64,000 nucleotides of DNA from assembly GCF_029227915.1 (NCBI RefSeq), contig NC_079877.1, forward strand, positions 30,405,851 to 30,469,850. Direction: 5' to 3'. Below the pieces are notes generated by a model that searched no databases, was not told the origin of the DNA, and was given only the letters and a program-made list of their open reading frames with translations. Source of the stretch: Hydractinia symbiolongicarpus. Taxonomy: Eukaryota > Cnidaria > Hydrozoa > Anthoathecata > Hydractiniidae. Below are positions 53,428-64,000 of this stretch, in pieces (the stretch's first letter is position 1; every line of letters starts with the position of its first letter). The translations under genes were made by a program, and so were the position numbers.

Positions 53428-53689
53428 AATGCCAGATCCAAAAAGCTTACCACTGAAAAGTAAACAAATAACGTCACGCTTAAATTCACCTATACATTAG
53501 CGCATCTTAAGAAAACAGCTTTTTGTGATCCCTTCTGGAAACAATTGACAAGGTATATCCTTGAAATCAGTAAGGCCTGAAGACAGATGAGAAGTGGATA
53601 GTTAAATAAGAAAGAGAGAGAAGAAGGACAAAAACAGTAATACATTCCATGACTTATCTTGTTCCAAAAGTTGCAAGGTCAATACGAAA

Positions 53690-53847
53690 AAACGTTTGAT
53701 TGGCACACTAGCCTGAGCAAGCAAGCACGTGAATTTTGCTTCCCTTGAAAAATGTTAAATTGCTTCGCAAATAAAAAATTCCCGTGTGGAAACCATCCTT
53801 GCCAATCACCAATCATTCTACGAATTATATGCACGAGATCATTGAAG
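53690..53847 (+). promoter_or_regulatory. Putative MRE11 promoter
   Basis: Two CCAAT boxes lie close together in GCCAATCACCAATCATTC (about 53810-53825), 25-40 bases above the start codon. No TATA box is seen, which fits a housekeeping gene. Confidence 0.4.
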
Positions 53848-56800
53848 ATGGCCACCGAAAGCGAAAGGTTTGTTTTTTATTTTCTTTGTTTGTTGCTGTC
53901 ATCATAGCGCAAGTAAAGTAATGCTTTTGTTATGCCAGGAGAGAATCGTAGTTAGTAGTATTACTTAGTACTTATATTACAAAAAGTGTAATTAAATGCC
54001 GTTGTCTCGTTAGATCCATTATTTCACAATTTCTTCCTCCATCTTGATCAATTTTTCTATCCACATTTTGGTTTTACCCTTTGTTTCAGATGTTTTTTTC
54101 ACAATGAGTATTAATGTAAGGACTAGAGTTGACTACAAAAACCCTGATCCTTAAGGAAGATATATAAATAGGTGTACATATGTTACATGGCTAGCCTCAC
54201 AAATGTTGTTGGGGATATATAGCTAACCTTTGTATTATATCCCCAGGAGAGGCCATGGCTTTGGATGGAGAAGTCCTTGAAGATTTAATGCTTATTTTAA
54301 GCTATGCAGACCCAATTAGGGTCCTCGCTGTTCCCTGCAACATCCAAAGGCCCACACAGTGTGCTATCTCCCCCATTTCCATCACATTGCTGGGGTAAAT
54401 CTTGGCCTGAGGTAAATTTGCTCACCCATATTGAATCACCACCAGGGAGAATCGAACCCCAGTCTTCTGTATAATGTGCGATAGTTCTAACCACTAAACT
54501 ACAGCACCATGGTTTCGCCAGGGGTGCTGACAAATAGCTTTTGTCTCTGTTTACAACAAATACGCTTTTTTACTCATTATATACCCCCTCCCTGTCACGT
54601 TATCATTATCATCATTCTTGGCACAAAGTTTTTTTTTCCATGCTAGCATAACCTGACTGGGGCATATTAAATGACCTTCCAATTGGATCTAGACTGTGTT
54701 TAGTTATAAACCAAATTTCTCTGCATCAAGGCTGTTCTTCTTACCTCCTACGAAGTCTTCTCCTGTCAATCTCTTAATTTCTTACTCTTTTCCTTTCCAC
54801 AAGACTGCTTTCCAACTACAAATGCACACTTTGTTTCATTACTACTAATTTAACCTTGGGTATCTTGTATCTTTTCTGACATCGAGACAGTGATACGGAC
54901 ATGGTCCTGGAGGAGGCTGGTCTGATATAAACCTGATTGATGTGGATGTGTTAAATAAATATTGCATCACAAGAGCATTTTGGCAAGGAGGTTATAAACA
55001 GGAGAAAACTGTTTGTAATAAAATGGTAGAAGAGCTGTAGCATGTTTTTTTTTCAAAGTAAAAAATTTAATACAAGAGTATAAGACTTGGCAGGAGGTTA
55101 TAAGGACAGACTTGATAGAGAGGAAGTTGAGTTTAAATCTAACACAGTCTAGATCAGATTGGAAGAGGGTCATTAATATACCCCGTCCAACCCATGCTAG
55201 CATGGAAAACGGACGTTAAGCCGAGAATGATGAAATGATGAGTATAATCAATGAAAGTACAAGAAAAAACATCATAAAGTGATACAGTAGGTTAAACCAT
55301 CGGAGCCATTTTAACATTGAATGCACATTTATCTGAGCTAATTCAAGAAAGTTAAAAGTGCAATAACTTCAGTAAAAAAAAAAGTTATTAACGTGAAACT
55401 TGTTATAAAGTACTTTTAGACCAATCTGATAAAAGATAATTTTGCTTAAGGAAATAAAAAATTACACCAGCATTTTGAGGAAGAGTAAAAACCTATAAAT
55501 TTTGAGCAAATAATGTAAAAGGTAAGAAGATTTTTGGTGAAATAATTCTTCATTGGCCAATTATTGTTATTATTATTATTATTATGAATGTTTATACAGG
55601 ATGGATATAATTCAGTTTTTAAAAAACTGCTCTTAATATATGTCCTGTGAAAAATAAAATTATAAAATATTATTATTATATAACAGTTAAAAACATGAGT
55701 TAAAAATACTAGCTTTACAAATAAGGTATAAAATAATTTATTACAGGTTAAAATAGCTGTTAGTTTTTCTTATGAAACTTGGTAAAGTATCCGATTTCGA
55801 ATTTCGATTGGCAAGTCATTATAAATCTTTGATCCCATAAATTTAAAACCAGATCTATTTACTTCAAGTCTCACTTTGGGTATTGTCAGTAAGTAATTGT
55901 TGTTTCGGGTGTTTGTACTGTGCGATCTTATCTCGAAGAAATCTTCAAAATTGCTACACACTGCTTTTTCCAAGCATTTTCTGACGAGCATGACAGCATG
56001 TTTCTTTATTTCATTCATAATTGGTAGTTGACGTTTCTCTGTCACCTTCGCAATTCTTCTATCAAGAGATTGAAGTTTATTTTGCTGGCCGTTGGTAAGA
56101 TTCAGGTTTGTAGTGCAGCAGTAAAGAAGCGTTGGCAGCAGCATTCTGACATAGATTTCAGTGATGGCATTGTTCGTTAAGTTGGATTTCAATGAGAGTA
56201 GTAAACGCGTTAATTAGCATTCCGTTGATTTCCAAGTTCAAGGTTGATCCGTTTTTTTCAAATTTTTGTGAGTGCCGAATATCATTGATTCGGTTTTTCC
56301 AGCCTTCAGATTTGATACAAGTTCGTTTTCAATGAAGTACCTGTCTACGTTTTTCAATTCAGCATTGAAAGCGATCTCAGGTTGCTGGCTTGTTTTTCGT
56401 CCAATGTATAACACGGTATCGTCCGCAAAGTTTAGTACTCTAGAATGTTTCAAACAATTTTCGAAATCATTGAAGTAGATTAAAAAGAGACAGGGTCCAA
56501 GAATGGACCCCTGTGGTACACCACAAACAATGGGGTTGGGCTTAGACCATTGACCATTTACTTCACAAATCTGGGAGCAGTTAAACAAGTAGTCTGCGAA
56601 CCAGTTTAGTGACAAACCTTTGACTCCATAACTTCTTAGTTTTGACAGGAGAATGGAGTGGCTTAAAGTATCGAAAGCCTTCGACAGGTCAACGTAAAGC
56701 GCACCTGTTAAATTCCCTTTGTCCATCTCCTTCCTGATTTCCTCTGTCAGATAGAGTGTGGCTAACTCGGTAGATCGTTTCTTCCTGTATCCGTATTGGT

Positions 56801-59800
56801 TGGGTGTTAAAATTTCATTTTCTTCAAGATAGTTCACAAGTTGAACATAAACAGCTCTCTCCATTATTTTAGATATGACCGGTAGGATGGAGATTGGTCG
56901 ATAGTTTGACATTTAGTCCATTTTCCCACCCTTTCTCAGTTGGTATGGTGGCTGTTTTTAGCGACAAGTTGATGATGAACGATAAGGGACTTGATAACGC
57001 TGTGGCTCCGTCTTTCAAAAGTCCTGATGGTATTTGGTCATAACCTGCAGCTTTCTTGCGCTGCAACTTCTTTAGCTGACTTTCAACAAATACATTTGAA
57101 ACGTAAGTGAACGCAAAAACAAAATTCGTATTTTCATTCACTTGACTTGGCTTACTCCATATAAATTCCTTCATTGGCAGTGCAACAGATTTAAGTTTAT
57201 TTGCACATGTGGAAAAATATGAACAAAAACTACCAGCTTTTGTTAAGTTTTCTGCAGCCGATGTACATGTGCCATTGTTTACCGACTTCCCTTTTGTTGG
57301 AAAAATGTTTTTAATAATTTTCCAAAATTTTCTTGGGTTACTCTTGTTTTCGATAGGGAGGTTTTTGTGAAAACTGTTCTTTGCATTTTTTATCATGTTA
57401 TTGCACCGGTTCTTTAGGTTTTAATGGACACACAATGTGGAAATTACAGAAAAATTGAATTTAAGTCACACTTTGATTGAGCACTCAAGCCGGCATATGG
57501 TGAAACTTGTAAAACATGGATTATGAAAAGTTTCCTTCTTGACTTTCTTAGAAAGTCTTTATTGTAACGGAAGGGACATTTTTTCTGAAAAATCAAAGAA
57601 ATCAAAAATAAGCAACTCTTCAATGTAGCAATTTATTGAGACTAAGAAATTTACTTTTTCAATTCAAAATAGGAAAGCATATAATATACTCACTACCTAT
57701 GGAAGAAAAAATAAAATAATAAAATCAAAATAAAAACAAGAACTATCAAGTAAAAATGATTTAAAACACTGAGAAAATTTGAACATAATGTAATAGCAAC
57801 AAATTTGTGTGAAATATAAACAAAAGCAAACAAATGAATAACACAGTTAAAAAAATTTGTCAATTTTAGTCATTAGATGTTTTTTGATAAGCTTGAATAT
57901 TTTCTTAGCTTCATTATCATTTTCGTTGAACCGATGCCCAGTAACGGTGACAGCAGCAGCACTAACCAGGCCAAGAAAGATGTATTTCACAGATATAATA
58001 TCTTTATCAATCTTTTTAGGAAACACCCAAATTCCATCAGACTTTGAGGAAAGTCATTTCCACCTGATCTCCATCCTTGTCTTCATCATCAGAGAATACA
58101 TGCAAGACCTTGCTTGATTTTCTTCTTTATGGCTTCATTTATCAATCTTATTATTTTAAATCTAATATTTATTTAATTATACCTAAAAAAATTTTAAAAA
58201 AATATGTTTTTATACTTGCATCATGGTTCACACTCTATTATCAATACAGTATCAACAACACATTTTATTTCTTTTAAAAAAACCTGAATAAGAAAAGAAG
58301 TCATTGTAGTGCATCTTAAGAATGTTCTTTTCGGATCTGACACTGCAATGACTCCAATTCTAACAAGTTTGAACAAAATAAAACACAAGACTCAACAAAT
58401 TCTCTTCTATACAAGACTTGGTACTACATGTTGTAATGGAAGGGACAATTGTAACGGAAGGGACTAAAAATAACTAACTGCTATTTCTCCAGTAAAGTAA
58501 CTGTAACAAAAAAATGTTTTATTAAAAATAAAGAGGACTACAATAACAACAGTTGCTCAAAAAGAAAAGTTTTGATATCAGCTATTCAAGTGACTGTAAA
58601 AACTATTGTAACAGAAGGGACAAAATCCGTTACAAGTCCCAATTGAAAAAACAACTCTGAAATGCTAATAATATGTAGCAAAACAATCTAGACACTATTT
58701 AATACATATTTTGCCAGACTGAAGCAGAAAAATAGTCACAAGTCAGTTATTCGATTAAAAAAGCAGCAGAGTAACGGAAGGGACAATTCATGTACCGGTA
58801 TCATGTTATTTCATGAAATGTTAAAAAAAAATTTTACATTTAAATAATTAAAAAGTTTCCATAAGACACCCCCTAGTTGAATACCATTTGTGACCTGTTT
58901 TTTTTTTCCTTTTCTAAATAATAACAATTTTTTACTTTTTTTTGCATTTTTATGCTAAAATGGCAAAATTTAACTTTTAAAAGCCCACTCAATTTTCTAA
59001 AGAAGACCTATGACCTTCATTACGCCATTTTTAAATGAGCACACCATGCCAAAACAATAACCAATAACAATAATGACTTAATTGAATCTGTTTTTTCAAA
59101 TATAAACAAAATAAGTTGTAAAATGTAACGGAAGGGACTGTGTACCAAAAATATGGTTTTTACCCATGTGTCAAATAAAAAGCGTTTTTGGAGCGGCAGC
59201 AGTTGATTTCTAAAATTACGATTTTACTTAATTTAAATAAATTACTTAATTTTGGTCCAAAATCCTCAAAATAGTTTCTTAAAAAATTATTCCCCAAACA
59301 TTTTTTTCTCCTAAGGTAGAACACAAAACTTTGCTGTTGGTAAAGTTGTTTCTTTCTGATGACATTTTATGAAAAATAATAATCAAGGAGCAACTTTGAT
59401 ATTTATAAAGGAAAATCTTGACCATCATATAAAAGCTGCATTACAGACACAGATCAGAAAACGAGAATTCTAAAGTTCAGCCAAAATAAATAACAAATAT
59501 AAAAGAGCATCTAAAATCACACAACCATTTGAATCAACAAAGTGTTATCGTCAATTCAGTAAAATGCACATAACTACACTGCTTGAATTTCAATAATTAT
59601 TTTTTTAGCTATATATATGTACATTTAGAAAACATTCACAGGCAATATGAGAGCAGTTGTCTGCTTTGTATAAGAGAAACGAAAACAAACTCGCCGCACA
59701 TATCTCTGACATAAATACCTGAACAAATTCCTCAAGCTATCACAATGAAGACCTTTATTATTGATAGTAACGTCAAAATTACAATGTTTTTCAGAAATCA

Positions 59801-62800
59801 AAATGTCATATGAGGACGTTAACCACCATAAGACCATCATACTAAAATTTCACATAAATAGGGTGAGATGAGTTCCATTTTGATGCCAAAACTTTCACAA
59901 AAATGTCACAATATATTTGAAATTGATAGTTTGCTAAGCTCTGCAAAATTTAAGCAAATCTCATCAAATATTACACCCAGAAAAAATGTGCATTTGAGCA
60001 TAACTTGACTTGCGAAGAGACAACAGGTGCTGGAAACGAGGTTGCTTCTAATTGTTTGTTTATTTTTTATCTTTCAGCATTTCATCTGAGAACATATTGT
60101 CAATATTAGTTGGTAAGTTGAGACTATATTTTGCTCGAGTTTTGGTTTTGATCATTTCATTTTGATGGAACTTAAATTTACTATTTTTATCCTAAAAGAA
60201 ACAGGTAAACAATAATAATTTCATGTTTTTTTGTATATATATATTATATTAATACATTAACTATGTCCATCTGTGACAGAAAAAGTCATATGTTATATTT
60301 GTTATCAATGTTCCATTTCAACATGATTACCGACGTCAACAGCATTTTTAAATTTAGTTAAGTCATTGCATTTCACTTTTAACTTTGATACCTTGAAATG
60401 GGTGGAAATAACTGGGCCCAAAATTATGCTGATTTTCCAAAGCTGGGATAACCCATCTGTTTTGGAATCAACATGTTGATGACACCATCAAAGAACCTAT
60501 AAACCAATTTCTGATGGTTATGTTGGGTTTTTCCATTGTTCTTCTGCTTAATTGGATATTTCCACTGGTTTATTGAGCAGTCTAATACACTAATATCACT
60601 TTGTGTGCCTGCTTGTAACAAGCAAAGTCAATTATATTTTCTAAAATAGTTTACCTACATTTTTAAGAAATAAACCTACGTATAGCAAGCATCAGCAAAT
60701 ACTTGTACAATAGCCAAAAAATTAGAAAATTCGTCTAGACATAATTTGGCTCATGTAGACTGGAAAACACTGATAATGATAATGTAGAATCATGTACTTT
60801 TGACAAACAGTTACAGAGATATTAAGGTTGAAGGTTTTTTGTAACGTCATTACCTGTCTGAAACAGATGTAATGACTCACACGGTAAAAAATAACTGATA
60901 TTACCACCTTGTTTTCAAGTTATTTAGCCTCAAATTATAACTGCAATGCAATGACTTCAGTCTAATGCATTTACACCCTACAGTGACATCAGAAAGGTAA
61001 AACATCCGAAATAACTTTTTTGGCCCTATACATCAAAGTGAAATTAAGATACCTTTTTGATTGCCACAGACACATGGGCACAGTCAAAGTAGTGTAGTAT
61101 GTATAAGGCTAGTTGGTAAAACCTGTGGAAGAATCCATTTGCCAAAAAATCTCCTCAAAACTTCTTAAATCTCCTCAATTTAAGTTTACAAAACAACATG
61201 GTAAAATACAATAGAAGTGGGTGCAGCAAAAATTATTCTTTACTCATGACATTACCCAAAAAATCTCCTTAAAACCTCCTCACTTTTGTATTATAAAAAT
61301 ATACTGTCAGTTACCTCTCAAGAAGGCTAAAAATTCTTTCCAAGAGCTCTCAGATTTCAAAAAGCAGACCTCACCATAAAGAAAGATAATGCAGCACAGT
61401 CGTTTACACACAATAACTAATTTTAGAATATTTTTGCTATGATGTTTGCATGGCAAAGATTTTATGGTGTCCGGAGCGTGTTGTTGAATTTTTTTCTACT
61501 TTGGTGTAATTATGTTTTCCATGCTGGAGACATATAAGGGACAATTAAACAAGAACGGAGCATCTTACCTAACGATTCTCTCTATTCTTTTTAATATTTA
61601 TTGTGCTTCTTATCACAGAACGGTTTGTTGTTAATTTTATTACAAAGCCCTAACAAAATGTTTTTTAACAAAATAGACGATAACAATGTTTAATTGCTGG
61701 AAACTTTGCACTTACTTTAATTTATAACAAAGCGAAAAACCTGTAACAGTAAATTTAAAAGAATACAATTACTAGCTAATAAAATTTCTTCATGTTATTA
61801 CATGATTTGTTTTAATCAATTAAAAATGTAAAGACAGTTTTGTAAAATACAGTATAAGTTTTTTAGGGGATCTTTTGTTAAGTTATGTTAGAAATTATGT
61901 ATTATTGACCTAAATTATATTACCAGTGTTTTAATTAAGGGTTCACGATTCACAATTCATAAACTTTTTTTTTAATAATGTTTTAAATCAGATTAGTAAA
62001 CTATCAGTAAAAATCGCAACTCCTAAACACTTTAAAATAAGGAAATATAATATATTTTTGTAGTGCTTTTCTTACATGATGCCGCATTTGTCAGTCTAGC
62101 TTGTATTTTACTAAACATTGCAAATATGTAAGGTGAAAATATAAAAAGATGTAGATTTGTAGTTCTACATACCAAAAAAGTTAAAAAATGAAGTATTTCT
62201 CGTTTTCTATGACAACATTATGTCAGTTAAAACTTTGAAAAAATTTAATCGGAAACAAAAAAGTTAAGACCAAGAAAGTTGATAATTCAGATGCTCTTCT
62301 TCTTATGTTTAGTAATTACTAGTTTAAACACGCCCGCTTGTCTCCAGCATTGAAAAATTTGGTAAGCAAGATGTTTTGAAATAATAAACCATTTTGAAGT
62401 TACGTGATCACAAACTGGCATATGCAGCTCCTCGATATTTGTTAAAAATAATTTTGTCATTCTTAAATGGAACACTTAATGCACAATAAATTTCCTGATT
62501 TTGTTTGCTTTTTATTTCTTTGTACATTTCTATACATTTTCTGTATTGTTACCTTGTCTTTCTACATTAGGAGGCAATGATTACCACTATTTAAGTGTAC
62601 CGTGCACCATCCATTCAAATTGCTATTAGATTTCATTCAATGAGTTACTTTTGATCAATCTTTTTTTTCATTCAGACAATTATGTTGTAACTTTTTACTG
62701 ATTAAAAATTAAGTTTGTTGCCAACATTTTAATGTCCTGCTCATGTTTCATTTGTTTTGGTAGTTTTTTTGTAATTGTAAATTTTAGCTACTGACTGTCA

Positions 62801-64000
62801 TCTTGGCTATGCAGAGAAAGATCCTATCCGACAAGATGATTCTTTTACTACATTTGAAGAAATTCTACAGCTAGCTCAAAATAATGAGGTGAGCATTATT
62901 CTCTCTACATAATGGAGTAACTAACTGGTGCAATGAAAATTTTGTGCTGTAATTTGAAAAAAGTGGAAAAATGCTTGATAGTGTTGCCTACATGTATTCA
63001 GTTTTGTTTTTCAAACGTTTTTCCGGTTTATTTGATTGACTGGTGTAAACCTCCTTCACAAGGTAAAATCCACCTTTCTTGTAGCTATTAAAACGCTTTC
63101 TCAATTAATTCATGTGTTTACTGGACTAGTAAAGCTAAATTCTCCCTGGAATGGACTCTGGACTAACACTCCACACCAAGTTACTATATTATCCAGCAAT
63201 TTTTCAAAAAAATGTGTGCATGTATTATTGCTATACCATCATAAGGAGCTTAGGTACCAGGGAGAGAGTACCAGTTGGGTTGTTCTAAAATAACTTGAAA
63301 CAGCAACTGTCTCTAATCTTAAAAATGGTTGATATCTATATTAGTGACTTACCATTATGTGTGGGTTTCATGTTGGAAGAACTTCCAAGGCACAAGTTAA
63401 GAAGATAAAAATCAAAATTTTCTCCTCGTACTCTTTAAAGTTTTCCTTGGGACATCTTTCATAAAATTTATAATGCAATCTCACAGAATTGAAACGACCT
63501 GAGTTTAATCAATAAAAGACTTTATGGCTGGCCAGGGGTTCATTGCACCCTATTTTTTGCTAGAAACAAATTTGAAATGTTCCCTGCGACAACAATATAA
63601 ACAATAATAACAACAAGAACATCTATGATGGTCAATATGAGACTTTATTTCCAATTGGTCTTCCTCGCCAGTGCCAGCAATATATTCTTAGGAGCGATGA
63701 AACTTTGCTGCATGTATGAGCAGCCTACTGCATATATAGCCTCGTGATGTTTATGTTTAGATTCATTGAAACAAATATTCGTGCTAGGATTAAATTAATG
63801 TAGTAATAATAGTTTTTACAATATTTGCAGCTTGTCTTAATGTGGCCCAAAATATCTGAACTCTCTTGGATTCAAGCACTTTAAGTATAAAAATTGTTAA
63901 GAGTATAAGCACAATTAAATATGTGTCTTATAGGTGGACATGATTCTGCTTGGAGGAGATTTATTTCATGATAATAAACCATCTCGAAGAACAATACATA
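53848..64000 (+). CDS. MRE11: MRE11 double-strand-break repair nuclease, exons 1-4, partial
   Basis: Exons: 53848-53867 (20 nt), 60078-60112 (35 nt), 62788-62888 (101 nt), 63934 to beyond 64000. Donors and acceptors are GT/AG and phases agree (2, 1, 0). The N-terminus is MATESES, then ISSENILSILVATDCHLGYA: metal-binding D21 and H23 of phosphodiesterase motif I. Then EEILQLAQNNE and VDMILLGGDLFHDNKPS, with D61 of motif II. These match the positions in human MRE11 (D20, H22, D60). MRE11 is the nuclease of the MRN complex that senses and trims DNA breaks. The rest of the gene is outside the window. Exon 1 is tiny and its choice rests on phase, a plausible start and the promoter; the other exons are secure. 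Confidence 0.93.
54172..54513 (-). mobile_element. tRNA-derived SINE, second family, copy 2
   Basis: On the minus strand it aligns with 51795-52152 over its whole length: TAGTTTAGTGGTTAGAAC at the head, GGTTCGATTCTCCC, and GCCTTTGGATGTTGC. It lies in MRE11 intron 1, antisense to the gene. Confidence 0.85.
54640..55210. repeat. Fold-back pair of interspersed repeats
   Basis: About 54640-54860 (plus) and 54975-55205 (minus) are copies of one repeat facing each other: both read CCATGCTAGCAT, then ATTAAATGACC or ATTAATGACC, then GATCTAGACTGTGTT in their own sense, about 110 bases apart. The RNA would form a long hairpin in the MRE11 intron. Confidence 0.7.
55563..57420 (-). mobile_element. 5'-truncated LINE, second family, antisense in MRE11 intron 1
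   Basis: Minus-strand pieces: 57396-56869 (N-terminal region with KNAKNSFHKN and KKAAGYDQIPSGLLK), 56912-56238 (RT) and 56192-55770 (C-terminal region, PRKCLEKA-like, ending NDLPIEIRN). The 3' end lies near a short ATT tract (55563-55586). Two frame breaks separate the pieces. It differs from the LINE at 13689 in nearly all residues outside the RT core. Confidence 0.88.
56238..56912 (-). pseudogene. Reverse transcriptase fragment of the second LINE
   Basis: RT blocks SNYRPISILPVISKIMER, QYGYRKKRSTELAT, YVDLSKAFDTLSHSILL, CGVPQGSILGPCLF and the catalytic VLNFADDTVLYIG are in one frame. The frame breaks at both ends against the neighbouring pieces (56869-57396 and 55770-56192). Confidence 0.88.
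57563..59139. repeat. Six scattered copies of a GTAACGGAAGGGAC motif
   Basis: Copies at 57563, 58432, 58450, 58607, 58770 and 59124, each about 16 bases (TGTAAYRGAAGGGAC plus A or T), all in the same sense, with unequal spacing. On the minus strand every copy can be read as VPSVT or VPSIT. Bases 58090-57845 on the minus strand also read as an open stretch (DGIWVFPKKI, SVKYIFLGLVSAAAVTVTGH). This may be a degraded coding repeat or transposon. Confidence 0.6.
60290..60985. repeat. Inverted pair of the 49835 repeat in MRE11 intron 2
   Basis: 60290-60530 (plus) and 60725-60985 (minus) match parts of 49835-50170, for example TAAGTCATTGCATTTCACTTTTAA, and inverted AACTGCAATGCAATGACTTCAG. The two face each other and could fold back. 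Confidence 0.5.

Noticed and set aside
57857-58117. Plus-strand 86-codon frame
   Set aside because: The opposite strand gives a more protein-like reading and belongs with the iterated motif region.

Overview
The window is nuclear DNA of an early-branching animal, most probably a cnidarian. It is AT-rich, has spliced genes with GT/AG introns, and carries several transposon families. The cnidarian call is inference: it rests on the PAN-EGF secreted protein, the divergent one-exon GPCR, and the Polinton accessory proteins, which I recall from cnidarian genomes. I could not search a database.

Positions 1-about 11,473 are the right-hand part of an integrated virus-like Polinton/Maverick (adintovirus-like) element that runs off the left edge. 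It has a D,D(35)E integrase, a protein-primed-type family B DNA polymerase broken by one in-frame stop, small membrane proteins, and a set of SAP-domain and RING-finger genes. Perfect or near-perfect hairpins follow most of its genes. One RING cassette is present twice, in opposite orientations, between almost identical 24-base palindromes. No capsid, protease or packaging ATPase gene lies in the window; these may be to the left.

Positions 11,474-24,820 are mostly retroelements: an interrupted LINE fragment, a nearly full LINE with a 352-base AAT tract at its 3' end, tRNA-Leu-type SINEs, a tRNA-Gly gene, and a decayed tyrosine-recombinase (Ngaro/PAT-type) retrotransposon with split direct repeats.

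Positions 24,820-64,000 hold host genes between transposon relics: a secreted PAN-EGF protein (3 exons, minus), a second tRNA-Gly copy, a lysosomal-type histidine acid phosphatase (12 exons, minus), a one-exon class A-like GPCR (plus), a lipocalin (4 exons, minus), and the first four exons of MRE11 (plus), which run off the right edge. I built the exon chains by hand; in every chain splice sites and codon phases agree at each junction. The first intron of MRE11 is about 6.2 kb and holds an antisense LINE, a SINE, a fold-back repeat pair and an iterated GTAACGGAAGGGAC-type motif.
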